34,316 bases of DNA from an uncultured Eubacteriales bacterium. GTDB taxonomy: Bacteria; Bacillota; Clostridia; Peptostreptococcales; Anaerovoracaceae. Below, in pieces: positions 1-7,775 of this stretch (position 1 is the stretch's first letter; each line of letters starts with the position of its first letter). Below the pieces are notes generated by a model. That model was not told the origin of the DNA. It saw only the letters and a list, made by a program, of their open reading frames with translations, and ran no database searches. The stretch lies in the NCBI GenBank assembly GCA_900545135.1, contig UQXL01000026.1, positions 1 to 34,316 of the forward strand, in the 5' to 3' direction. A program made the translations under genes and the position numbers.

Positions 1-14
1 AGATACTCCTAAAA

Positions 15-108
15 TTTACAACATTGCATCATTTTTATGTCTGCTTTGCCTGCGATATAGGCCGAAATGTTGTAGAATCTTTATAATTTTCAAAAATTCT
101 ACAACATT
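15..108. repeat. Alternating ATGTTG-type inverted repeats at the left edge
   Basis: Three 9-bp half-sites are visible: TACAACATT at 17-25, AATGTTGTA at 66-74 and TACAACATT at 100-108. The second and third extend to a perfect 13-bp inverted repeat (66-78 and 96-108) around a 17-nt AT-rich spacer. The first and second flank a GC-richer ~40-nt interval that contains its own short hairpin. The same-orientation half-sites are 83 bp apart. The same motif and a near-identical period recur at 28267-28961. The function is unknown. No coding frame is convincing in 1-316. Confidence 0.75.
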
Positions 109-316
109 CTGCTTTGGCAGGTGGTTTTCATGCGGCAACGCCGATACAATCTAATATTGGGTTCATTGTAACACCAAAACGCTTTTCGGCATAGAGAAAA
201 GGGTGCAGGCTAGATTGTTTCATTTTCCGCGTATGATAATATAAATTTTCGGAATGTAAATGATGCAGGGAGGCTGCATACAAGGAAGTGCACATGAGAA
301 AAGGAGTCTTGAAAAA

Positions 317-697
317 ATGATAATCAATTGTATTTTTGTGGGGTTAGGAGGCTTTGCAGGCTCAGTTTTTAGATATTTGATAGGCTTGGTGCCACTATGC
401 AAAAATAGTGAATTTCCGGTCAATACCTTGTTGATCAATGTAATTGGAGCCGTAATCATAGGAATGCTTGCTAAAGGAGCAGAATCATTTGAAAGCTTCA
501 ACCCTAATATGATGCTGTTCCTTAAAGTCGGTTTGTGCGGAGGCTTCACAACCTTTTAGACTTTTGCGCTGGAGTCGTTCGGGCTTTTGGAAACGGGGAA
601 ATTTCTTACATGCGGCATATATGTCGTGGCCAGCGTGTTTTTGTGCATTGCAGGAGTGGCAGCCGGTACGGTGATAGTAGGCCGGCTGGCCGGATAA
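317..697 (+). pseudogene. crcB: CrcB/Fluc fluoride channel, interrupted by an in-frame TAG
   Basis: The CrcB/Fluc family are small dual-topology membrane proteins that export fluoride. The frame starts at ATG 317 behind AAAGGAG (299-305) and shows family hallmarks: a glycine-rich first helix, Arg19, an NVIG segment at residues 41-44, and GGFTTF at 75-80. The next codon, where the family has a highly conserved Ser (GG-F/L-TTFS), is TAG at 557-559. Reading on in the same frame gives TFALESFGLLETGKF and a good final membrane helix, ending at TAA 695-697. The full frame of about 125 codons is normal for the family, so a single substitution (for example TCG to TAG) explains the break. Many neighbours also end in TAG, so routine readthrough is unlikely. 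Sequencing error is possible. No fluoride riboswitch was recognised upstream. Confidence 0.85.
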
Positions 698-802
698 TTA
701 GCAACGCGGCGATGAGCGGCCAAATGGTAGGTTTGCCGGATAATGAGAAACATAGGATTCAGAAATGGCCTGGTTGACTGATAAGTGACGCAATAGCTGA
801 GC

Positions 803-945
803 TATTAGGCGCAACTGGGTGCGTAAAGGAGAATCAGGGGTCGAGATATTGGCCACAACTGAGTGCGCAAAGGAGAATCAGCAGCCGGGATGTTGGCCGC
901 GGCTGGGTGCGCAATGGGGAGTCAAGTCATAGCTATTGGCGCAGG
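803..945. repeat. 44-bp tandem repeat, three units plus a partial fourth
   Basis: Units start at 803, 847, 891 and 934 (spacing 44, 44, 43). Each begins TATTGGC/TGTTGGC-like and continues with an AACTGGGTGCG-like block and, in the first three, GGAGAATCA-like sequence. Copies diverge by several substitutions. The gap 698-1066 otherwise shows a short AATAGCTGAGCTATT hairpin near 792 and GGCCGGCTGGCCGG-type sequence near 965-978. An open frame crosses the repeats but has no ribosome binding site or recognisable product. Confidence 0.8.
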
Positions 946-1066
946 TCTGCAGGTCTGGAGGACTTCTGGCCGGCTGGCCGGACGCGCCATGACTGGGCTG
1001 CTTGGAAAGCGGCAGCATGACAGCCAGGTCTTTTTGCAAACAAATACAGTATCTGGCAAGAAAAAG

Positions 1067-1095
1067 TTGAATTATTGCAGGGGCGAGTATATAAT
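1067..1095 (+). promoter_or_regulatory. Sigma-A-type promoter of the first NSS transporter
   Basis: TTGAAT at 1067-1072 and TATAAT at 1090-1095 are separated by exactly 17 bp. Transcription would start near 1102 and leave a leader of about 57 nt before the ATG at 1159. Confidence 0.7.
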
Positions 1096-1158
1096 AAACA
1101 AGTACATAAAAAGTTAACTGCAAAATATCACATAAAAATGAGAGGAGCTTATTAGTAA

Positions 1159-2514
1159 ATGAAGAGAGAAAACTTCCAGTCAAGGATTGGTTTTCTGCTG
1201 GTAAGTGCCGGTTGTGCCATAGGCATAGGAAACGTGTGGAAATTCCCTTACGTAGCAGGAGAAAACGGCGGAGGCGTATTCGTCCTTTTCTACCTGCTGT
1301 TCCTGCTTATCATGGGCGTACCGGTTCTGACCATGGAGCTGGCGGTTGGTCGTGCCAGCAGAAAGAGTGCAGTAAACGGATACAAGACTCTGGAAAAGCC
1401 GGGAAGCAAGTGGCATATCCACGGATGGTTCTGCATGCTCGGCTGTTACCTGCTGATGATGTATTACACGACGGTTTCCGGATGGATGACAGACTATTTC
1501 ATCAAATTTGCTGCCGGGGATTTCCCGTCGGGAATGACCATGGATGAAGTCGGAGGAGTTTTTAACGACATGCTGGCCAATCCCGGTGAAATGGGAATAT
1601 GGATGGCAGTTACCGTCATAATAGGATTCATAGTATGCAGCTTTGGTTTGCAGAAAGGCCTTGAGAGGATTTCTAAAATAATGATGGCGGCGCTCATAGT
1701 GCTGATCGTAGTTCTTGCTGTACATAGCGTCACTTTAGAAGGCGCGATGGAGGGCGTCAGGTTTTATCTCATGCCTGACTTCGAGAGGGCTGCTGAGGTA
1801 GGCATAGGTCAGGTTATGATGGCTGCCATGAATCAGTCGTTCTTTACCCTCAGCCTTGGTATCGGAGCCATGGAAATTTTCGGCGGATATATGAAGAAAG
1901 ATCACACTCTGACCGGAGAAGCTGTCCGTATATGCGGTCTGGATACATTCGTTGCCGTGATGGCGGGAATGATAATTTTCCCTGCATGCTTTTCCTTTGG
2001 AGTACAGCCGGATTCAGGCCCGTCGCTTATCTTCGTCACGCTGCCTAACGTATTCGTGAATATGGCCGGAGGCAGAATTTGGGGGGCTCTGTTCTTCCTG
2101 TTCATGACATTTGCCAGCTTTACGACGGTCATTGCCGTGTTTGAAAATCTTCTGGCCAGCTGCATGGATAACTTCGGATGGAATCGTAAAAAGGCAGTTA
2201 TCGCCAATCTTATCTTTGTGCTGATAGCCAGCCTGCCGTGCGTGCTTGGATACAACGTATGGAGCGATCTTTCTCTGATAGGAGGAAGAGACGTGCTCGA
2301 CAGCGAGGACTTCCTGGTAAGCAATCTTCTGCTGCCTTTAGGTTCGCTCATATATCTGCTGTTCTGCGTCACCAAATGGGGCTGGGGCTTCGACAACTAT
2401 CTTGAAGAGGCCAACACGGGAACTGGAATCAAAATGTCGAGGAAATTCAAATATTATTTCCAGATATTGCTTCCGGTGCTGATCGTGATAATTCTCGTGC
2501 AGGGACTGATATAA
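1159..2514 (+). CDS. Sodium-dependent transporter, NSS (SLC6/LeuT-fold) family
   Basis: The product is a 451-residue sodium-coupled symporter of the neurotransmitter:sodium symporter family. Bacterial members such as LeuT, TnaT and MhsT import hydrophobic or aromatic amino acids. The TM1 signature is clear at residues 17-45: GCAIGIGNVWKFPYVAGENG followed by GG and a hydrophobic run. Lys replaces the usual Arg in the WRFPY motif. About 11-12 hydrophobic helices span the protein and the length is normal. The ATG follows GAGGAG at 1142-1147 with a rather long 11-nt gap. It has its own promoter (1067-1095) and is convergent with the aminotransferase downstream. The substrate cannot be read from sequence. 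An amino acid is likely given the histidine operon and aminotransferase nearby. Confidence 0.92.
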   Translation: MKRENFQSRIGFLLVSAGCAIGIGNVWKFPYVAGENGGGVFVLFYLLFLLIMGVPVLTMELAVGRASRKSAVNGYKTLEKPGSKWHIHGWFCMLGCYLLMMYYTTVSGWMTDYFIKFAAGDFPSGMTMDEVGGVFNDMLANPGEMGIWMAVTVIIGFIVCSFGLQKGLERISKIMMAALIVLIVVLAVHSVTLEGAMEGVRFYLMPDFERAAEVGIGQVMMAAMNQSFFTLSLGIGAMEIFGGYMKKDHTLTGEAVRICGLDTFVAVMAGMIIFPACFSFGVQPDSGPSLIFVTLPNVFVNMAGGRIWGALFFLFMTFASFTTVIAVFENLLASCMDNFGWNRKKAVIANLIFVLIASLPCVLGYNVWSDLSLIGGRDVLDSEDFLVSNLLLPLGSLIYLLFCVTKWGWGFDNYLEEANTGTGIKMSRKFKYYFQILLPVLIVIILVQGLI

Positions 2515-2627
2515 CCGGCATGGTTTGGCTCAGGACGAGTCAGGCCAGGCTGGCTCGGCTCTAGGCCGAAGCAACGAATATCCGGCCGGTGCACAGTTTC
2601 GGTCAGCTATAACAGTTTGAAAAATAA

Positions 2628-2719
2628 AAAAGCGGAGACATGAGGGTTGAATGAGGTGAGCTGGAAAAATCCAACTTTTGGAGCCACCTCAGGATAAAGC
2701 CAACATGCTCTCCGCTTTT
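2628..2719. terminator. Large nested bidirectional terminator
   Basis: The outer stem AAAAGCGGAGA (2628-2638) pairs perfectly with TCTCCGCTTTT (2709-2719), giving a U-tract on both strands, as expected between the convergent genes ending at 2514 and 2766. Inside it are further nested pairings: GTTG/CAAC (2646-2649/2701-2704), TGAGGTG/CACCTCA (2652-2658/2685-2691) and TCCAA/TTGGA (2670-2674/2678-2682). The inner structure is more than a terminator needs. The gap 2515-2627 is GC-rich with GGCTCGGCTC-like repeats and nothing else recognisable. Confidence 0.75.
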
Positions 2720-2765
2720 ATGTTACATGTTCTCTGTTTTATGCTACATTTTCTTCACTTTTATG

Positions 2766-3923
2766 TTATCTGAATATATCCATCTTTTCGATGCGGTCGA
2801 AAGCCTCAGCCAGTTTATCGACTCCCACCGTACATGCTATCCTTATGTATCCCTCGCCGCAGTCGCCGAAAGCGCTGCCCGGCAGAGTTAAGACGTGGGC
2901 TTCCTTTAATATCCGGTCGGAAACTTCGGCAGAACTTAAACCGGTCTTTTTTATGTTGAAAAAGAGATAAAATGTACCCTTGGGACTGAGGACAGACATG
3001 TTAGGAATCTTGTTTATCCTCTCAGCTGCATAAAAAACTCTGCTCTTATATTCCTCCCTCATCGCAGGCTGTATCTCATGTCTGTGCTCCATGGCGTAGA
3101 GGGCGGCGCGCTGAGATACTGACGGGTAGGTGAACACCAGCTTTTCGCTTATCTGGCGAATCACGTTTACTATGTAGTCCGGCGCGATGATGTGGCCTAT
3201 TCTCCAGCCTGTCATGGTGAAATCCTTGGAAAAACTGTTGATGACTATGGTCCTTTCCCTCATGCCAGCCACCTGAAGCATAGACATGAAAGGATTTTGG
3301 AAAGAATAGAGCGTATATATCTCATCTGAAATGACGATCAAGTCCTTTTCCCTGGCCACACGGGCGATGTTCTCCATCGTTTCCTTTGTAAAGCAGTTGC
3401 CGGTAGGGTTGTTAGGCGTGTTTATCACGATGGCCTTGGTTCGCTCCGTTATCAGCGCTTCGAGCCTTTCCACATTTATCTGAAAATCCTCTTCCTCCAG
3501 GGTATCCAAAACGACTGGAACGCCGCCGGCCAGCTGGATCTGCTGCGGATACTGAGTATAATAAGGGGCGTGGATGATCACCTCGTCGCCGGGGTCGAGG
3601 ATGGCCTGCAGAGACAGATTCATTGCCAGGCAGGCACAGGAAACCATGATTTCCTCATCACTGACGGGAACGCTGAGAGCTTCCCTGTAGTAGTCTGCTA
3701 TGGCGGCACGCAGCTCAGGGTCTCCACGGAAATCGGTGTATTTCGTATGACCGGCCAGAGCGTCCTCCATGGCGGCCTTTATTATCCTGCTGTCGGTCAC
3801 AAGGTCGGGATCGCCCAGGCTTAAGTTTATGCAGTCGTCAAACTTTCTGGCAAGCTCGTAAGAGCTGCTCATGGCTGTGCTGTAGTCTTTCCAGAATCTC
3901 TTGGAGATAAATCTGTGTTTCAT
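2766..3923 (-). CDS. PLP-dependent class I/II aminotransferase
   Basis: This 385-residue enzyme is a fold-type I aminotransferase of the AspC/PatA-like class I/II group, which moves amino groups between amino acids and 2-oxo acids in the cytoplasm. Visible motifs are LSLGDPDL near 34-41, YYTQYP near 121-126, NNPTG at 171-175, the PLP phosphate/ring segment SDEIY at 199-203, and the Schiff-base lysine Lys233 in NSFSKDFTMTGWRIG. The residue context before the cofactor site (SCACLAMN) replaces the usual small-residue GG. The start is ATG 3923 behind GAGGTGA (complement of 3928-3934). It is divergent from the EamA exporter. Family assignment is firm. The substrate (aspartate, aromatic or branched-chain) is not determinable by eye. 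Confidence 0.9.
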   Translation of the reverse strand: MKHRFISKRFWKDYSTAMSSSYELARKFDDCINLSLGDPDLVTDSRIIKAAMEDALAGHTKYTDFRGDPELRAAIADYYREALSVPVSDEEIMVSCACLAMNLSLQAILDPGDEVIIHAPYYTQYPQQIQLAGGVPVVLDTLEEEDFQINVERLEALITERTKAIVINTPNNPTGNCFTKETMENIARVAREKDLIVISDEIYTLYSFQNPFMSMLQVAGMRERTIVINSFSKDFTMTGWRIGHIIAPDYIVNVIRQISEKLVFTYPSVSQRAALYAMEHRHEIQPAMREEYKSRVFYAAERINKIPNMSVLSPKGTFYLFFNIKKTGLSSAEVSDRILKEAHVLTLPGSAFGDCGEGYIRIACTVGVDKLAEAFDRIEKMDIFR

Positions 3924-3968
3924 TTCGTCACCTCAATAAATTTAGTCAAGTAATCAGATTTAGTTTTT

Positions 3969-3997
3969 ATGATATCACCATTTGCGGTAAATAGCAA
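3969..3997 (-). promoter_or_regulatory. Promoter of the aminotransferase gene
   Basis: Read on the minus strand, TTGCTA (complement of 3992-3997) lies 17 bp before TATCAT (complement of 3969-3974). A TG sits just upstream of the -10 (TGATATCAT), an extended -10 arrangement. Confidence 0.55.
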
Positions 3998-4005
3998 ATT
4001 TCATA

Positions 4006-4034
4006 TTGAAAATACTCTGAAATATGTTTAAAAT
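4006..4034 (+). promoter_or_regulatory. Promoter of the EamA-family gene
   Basis: TTGAAA at 4006-4011 and TAAAAT at 4029-4034 are spaced 17 bp apart. This -35 is 9 bp from the minus-strand -35 at 3992-3997, so the two genes share a compact divergent regulatory region. Confidence 0.6.
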
Positions 4035-4075
4035 TATATAGTATGAAATTTTTCAAGAAAGGTATCTAGATATAT

Positions 4076-5005
4076 ATGCCAAAAACGTTAAGAGCAGTAG
4101 GAGCATGTCTTGTGACATCGACATTTTTCGGACTCAGCTTTATTTTCATTAAGATGTGCGTGACAGAAATACCATTGTTCACCATGCTCGCGTGGAGAAA
4201 TATAATCGCGCTTATAGCCATGACCGTGTGTGTCATGACAGGAATACTGAAAGTCAATCTCAAAGGAAAAGACCTTAAACCGCTGCTGGTGCTGAGCCTC
4301 TTTCAGCCCATATTGTATTACATACTGGAAGCTTTGGGCGTAAAACTGACTACAGCCTCGGAAAGCGGCATAATCATCGCCTGTATCCCTATCATGACGA
4401 TGATTTTCAGCATAATATTCCTTAAAGACAAGCCTACGAAACTTCAGAGCTTTTTCATGGTGCTGACAGTCGCAGGAGCCATTATAGTGGCCGGAATAGG
4501 CGGTCTTCAGACGTCGAGCAATTTGTTGGGATATTTCATACTCATACTGGCCGTATGCAGCGACGCGGCGTATTCCATAACTTCGCAGAAACTCAAGGAC
4601 TTTACCAGCGCGGAAAAGACTTACGCCATGTGCATCACCGGAACGGTAGTTTTCACGGTCTGTGCTCTTGTAGACAGCGGAGTCAACGGAACTATGAAAG
4701 ATCTGGTTACGCTGCCTTTTACCAATATGGGATTCCTGGCCTGCGTGCTGTATCTGGCCCTCGGCTGCAACATAATCGCTTTCCTCTGCTCCAATTATGC
4801 CATATCGATAATCGGAGCGACGAGAAGATCGGCGTTTGCCGCTGTTTCCACAGTAATAACAGTCGTCGCCGGAGTGTTTTATCTGCATGAGCCGTTTTCA
4901 TGGCTCCAGGCGCTTGCCACCGTAATGATCCTGGCTGGAGCTACAGGCGTAAATTTCGCAGGCAGAAAAGACGGAGGAACCGAAAAGCTTCCTGACAAAA
5001 AATAG
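4076..5005 (+). CDS. EamA/DMT-superfamily transporter (RhaT/YdcZ-like)
   Basis: This 309-residue integral membrane protein has the ten-helix layout of the drug/metabolite transporter superfamily: two repeats of an EamA domain (about residues 8-138 and 152-294), each of five helices. The first repeat shows the FFGLSFIFIK segment in TM1 and the conserved basic/aromatic AWRNIIAL stretch. The C-terminal tail is short and charged. Family members export amino acids or metabolites, but the substrate is unknown here. An AAAGG element at 4058-4062 is 13 nt from the ATG, a weak site. A terminator follows at 5020-5065, so it is probably monocistronic. Confidence 0.88.
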   Translation: MPKTLRAVGACLVTSTFFGLSFIFIKMCVTEIPLFTMLAWRNIIALIAMTVCVMTGILKVNLKGKDLKPLLVLSLFQPILYYILEALGVKLTTASESGIIIACIPIMTMIFSIIFLKDKPTKLQSFFMVLTVAGAIIVAGIGGLQTSSNLLGYFILILAVCSDAAYSITSQKLKDFTSAEKTYAMCITGTVVFTVCALVDSGVNGTMKDLVTLPFTNMGFLACVLYLALGCNIIAFLCSNYAISIIGATRRSAFAAVSTVITVVAGVFYLHEPFSWLQALATVMILAGATGVNFAGRKDGGTEKLPDKK

Positions 5006-5019
5006 CGAAAACACGAGAC

Positions 5020-5065
5020 AAAAGACAGTGAAAACTTGACAATACTTGAGTGAAAACTGTCTTTT
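5020..5065 (+). terminator. Terminator after the EamA gene
   Basis: AAAAGACAGT (5020-5029) pairs with ACTGTCTTTT (5056-5065). The loop is long (26 nt) and AT-rich. The right arm ends in a T-run, and the left arm gives an equivalent on the other strand. Confidence 0.6.
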
Positions 5066-5083
5066 ATATTATTAAAGAAGGCT

Positions 5084-5147
5084 AAAGCTTAAGATTAGAG
5101 ATGGTCAAAGCCTAAGCTTAAGCCCGGGACGGCCAGAGCTTAAGCTC
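5084..5147. repeat. Three AGCTTAAG elements upstream of feoAB
   Basis: The octamer AGCTTAAG occurs at 5086-5093, 5115-5122 and 5137-5144, each preceded by related GGCTA/GCCTA/GGCCAG sequence. The third copy sits in a perfect 12-bp palindrome, GAGCTTAAGCTC, at 5136-5147. They lie 40-100 bp ahead of the iron-transport gene. They could be an iron-responsive operator or a decayed tandem repeat. They do not match the Fur or DtxR/IdeR consensus I know. Confidence 0.6.
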
Positions 5148-5186
5148 AAATAAAAGTAAAAGGTTAAAATTTTTGGAGGAACCGAG

Positions 5187-7556
5187 ATGACTCTTAAAGA
5201 TTTAAAAATCGGCGAAACAGCCCGAATAGCTTCAGTCGGAGGCGAAGGCGCTCTGCGGCAGCATTTCCTTGATATGGGAGTGATCCCGGGAGCAAAGATC
5301 ACGCTGATCAAATACGCGCCCATGGGAGACCCGATGGAATTCAGGATACACGGATACGAACTGACTCTCAGGGTGGCAGACGCCGAAAAGATAGAGATTT
5401 CAGAAGAACCGGAAACTGAGAAAAATGCCGGAATCGGCGATTTGATAAATAAGAAATATATCAGCAGTAAAAATAAAGCTCACCCGGGTCTGGGTGAAGG
5501 CGGAAAATATCACGTTAAAGCGGAGGAAAATCCCCTGCCTAAGGAAAAGGTCATAACCTTTGCTCTCGCAGGGAATCAGAACTGCGGCAAGACCACACTG
5601 TTCAACAGGCTGACCGGCTCCAACCAGCACGTGGGCAATTTCCCCGGCGTGACGGTGGACAAGAAGAGCGGCAGCATCAAGGGATATGACAAGACACTCA
5701 TCACCGACCTGCCCGGGATATACTCCCTTTCCCCGTACAGCAGCGAAGAAATGGTGTCACGCCGTTTTGTCCTCGAGGAAAAACCTGACGGACTGATAAA
5801 TATAGTCGACGCTACCAACATCGAGAGGAATCTCTACCTCACCATGCAGCTGATGGAACTGGACGTGCCGATGGTTCTGGCGCTCAACATGATGGACGAA
5901 GTCAGAGGCAACGGCGGCACGATACATATAAATGAAATGGAAGAAATGCTTGGCATTCCGGTCGTGCCGATTTCAGCGGCAAAGGGAGAGGGTATAGACG
6001 AGCTGGTCAGCCATGCGGTTCATGTGGCCCATTATCAGGAAAAGCCGGGCAGAAATGATTTCTGCGACAGAGACGAAAACGGCGGCGCCGTCCACAGATG
6101 TATCCACGGAATAATGCACCTCATTGAGGACCATGCCGCCAGTGCGGATATTCCTTTGCGTTTTGCGGCGAGCAAGCTCATAGAGGGCGACGAAACCGTA
6201 ACCGCGGCCCTCGGCCTCAGCGACAATGAAATGGAAACCGTCGAGCACATCATTCTTCAGATGGAACAGGAGAGAGGCCTTGACAGGGCCGCTGCCATCG
6301 CCGATATGAGATTTTCTTTCATAGAGAAGCTGGCGGAAGCGACAGTCGTCAAGCCAAGGGAGAGCAAGGAACACGAGAGAAGCCGCAGGATAGATGAAAT
6401 CCTGACTGGCAAATACACTGCGATTCCAAGCTTCATAGGTATAATGGCCCTTGTATTCTGGCTGACGTTCAACGTGATAGGAGCGTGGCTGCAGGAACTG
6501 ATGGAAGCCGGAATAGACCAGCTGACGAGAGCCTTGGACATTTTCCTCTATGACATAGAAATCAATCCTGTGATACATTCGCTGATTATAGATGGAATAT
6601 TTGCCGGCGTGGGCAGCGTCCTCAGCTTCATACCCCTTATAGTCATCCTGTTCTTCTTTCTTTCACTGCTGGAGGACAGCGGCTATATGGCCAGGGTCGC
6701 CTTTGTCATGGATAAGCTCCTGAGAAAGATCGGACTTTCGGGAAGAAGCATAGTGCCTATGCTCATAGGCTTCGGCTGTACCGTTCCGGGAGTCATGGCC
6801 AGCCGCACGCTGCCGTCGGAAAGAGACCGCAAGATGACCATAATCCTTACGCCGTTTATGAGCTGCACGGCCAAACTGCCGATTTACAGCTTCTTTACGT
6901 CGGTATTTTTCCCGGGACATGGGGCCGTAGTGATGATTTCACTTTATCTGCTGGGAATATTGACGGGAATCCTGTGCGCGCTTCTTTCAAAGAACACGCT
7001 GTTCAAGGGAGAGGCGGTCCCTTTCGTCATGGAACTGCCCAACTACAGGCTTCCCGGAGCAAAGAACGTGGCTAGACTTTTGTGGGACAAGGCGAAAGAC
7101 TTCATACAGAGAGCTTTCACTGTAATTTTCATAGCCTCCATTATCATCTGGTTATTAAAGACCTTTGATTTCAGCTTCAATATAGTCAGCGACTCGAAGG
7201 ACAGCATGCTGGCAGTGATAGCCGGTTTCATAGCTCCGGTGTTTACTCCTTTGGGCTTCGGAAACTGGCGCATCTCGACCGCGCTTATCGCCGGTTTCAT
7301 GGCGAAGGAAAGCGTCGTTTCGACGTTGTCGGTACTGTTCGGCGGTACGGAAAGCCTGCTGGCTACGCTGACTCCGCTCACGGCGGCTTCTCTGCTGGTC
7401 TTCTGCCTGCTGTACACGCCTTGTGTGGCGGCCATCGCCTCGATAAAGCGAGAGCTGGGCGGCAAGTGGGCGCTGGGTATCGTCGTGTGGCAGTGCGCCA
7501 TCGCCTGGGCTGCGGCCTTTGTCGTGCGTATCATAGGAACGGCTATGGGATTTTAG
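5187..7556 (+). CDS. feoB: Ferrous iron transporter, FeoA-FeoB fusion
   Basis: The 789-residue protein imports Fe2+ across the cytoplasmic membrane. Residues 1-72 form an SH3-like FeoA domain (LRQHFLDMGVIPGAKITLIK). A charged linker of about 45 residues follows, then a complete FeoB. The G domain carries G1 GNQNCGKTT at 129-137, the VGNFPGVTV switch I region at 149-157, G3 DLPG at 174-177 and G4 NMMD at 234-237. The membrane part has the two Gate regions with conserved cysteine motifs FGCTVPG and MSCTAKLP. The ATG follows GGAGGA at 5175-5180. FeoA and FeoB are usually separate genes; the fusion is known in other anaerobes. No FeoC follows. A strong terminator at 7577-7610 closes the unit. Confidence 0.96.
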   Translation: MTLKDLKIGETARIASVGGEGALRQHFLDMGVIPGAKITLIKYAPMGDPMEFRIHGYELTLRVADAEKIEISEEPETEKNAGIGDLINKKYISSKNKAHPGLGEGGKYHVKAEENPLPKEKVITFALAGNQNCGKTTLFNRLTGSNQHVGNFPGVTVDKKSGSIKGYDKTLITDLPGIYSLSPYSSEEMVSRRFVLEEKPDGLINIVDATNIERNLYLTMQLMELDVPMVLALNMMDEVRGNGGTIHINEMEEMLGIPVVPISAAKGEGIDELVSHAVHVAHYQEKPGRNDFCDRDENGGAVHRCIHGIMHLIEDHAASADIPLRFAASKLIEGDETVTAALGLSDNEMETVEHIILQMEQERGLDRAAAIADMRFSFIEKLAEATVVKPRESKEHERSRRIDEILTGKYTAIPSFIGIMALVFWLTFNVIGAWLQELMEAGIDQLTRALDIFLYDIEINPVIHSLIIDGIFAGVGSVLSFIPLIVILFFFLSLLEDSGYMARVAFVMDKLLRKIGLSGRSIVPMLIGFGCTVPGVMASRTLPSERDRKMTIILTPFMSCTAKLPIYSFFTSVFFPGHGAVVMISLYLLGILTGILCALLSKNTLFKGEAVPFVMELPNYRLPGAKNVARLLWDKAKDFIQRAFTVIFIASIIIWLLKTFDFSFNIVSDSKDSMLAVIAGFIAPVFTPLGFGNWRISTALIAGFMAKESVVSTLSVLFGGTESLLATLTPLTAASLLVFCLLYTPCVAAIASIKRELGGKWALGIVVWQCAIAWAAAFVVRIIGTAMGF

Positions 7557-7576
7557 ATTTTGATATAAATGTTGTG

Positions 7577-7610
7577 AAAAATCGGGATACAGATGTATCC
7601 CGATTTTTTT
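7577..7610 (+). terminator. Rho-independent terminator after feoAB
   Basis: A perfect stem (ATCGGGATAC with GTATCCCGAT) around a 4-nt loop is followed by seven T residues ending at 7610. Confidence 0.92.
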
Positions 7611-7726
7611 ATGGCTGCGCCCGGCGGCGAGACTGGCCTTGCGGTGGACAGCCCTGGGCTGATCAAAAGCAGGTCAATATATTACGTGATCGATAAAAAA
7701 CAATAGAAAAACCGCGCCAAAAACAG

Positions 7727-7732
7727 TATAAT
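7727..7732 (+). promoter_or_regulatory. Possible -10 box of the hut operon
   Basis: A perfect TATAAT lies 44 nt before the hutH start. No good -35 hexamer is visible at 16-18 bp, so an activator would be needed if this is the promoter. The gap 7611-7726 shows nothing else recognisable. Confidence 0.35.
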
Positions 7733-7775
7733 GACAATTAGCAGAAAGTATATAAAAAAGATATGGAGGGTGGAT

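Noticed and set aside
240..316. Fluoride riboswitch before crcB
   Set aside because: A GATGCAGGGAGGCTGCAT hairpin is present, but the conserved pseudoknot elements and the CUGAU-type segment are not recognisable.
557..559. Pyrrolysine or programmed readthrough at the crcB TAG
   Set aside because: Serine is the conserved residue there, TAG is used as an ordinary stop by neighbouring genes (hutH, hutU, feoAB), and no structural signal was seen. A point mutation or base-call error is simpler.
863..1117. 84-codon open frame on the plus strand over the 44-bp repeats
   Set aside because: It is built from the tandem repeat and the promoter region of the next gene, has no ribosome binding site, and its translation resembles no protein.
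2628..2719. T-box or other known riboswitch
   Set aside because: There is no antiterminator consensus or specifier loop, and the element lies between convergent genes at their 3' ends.
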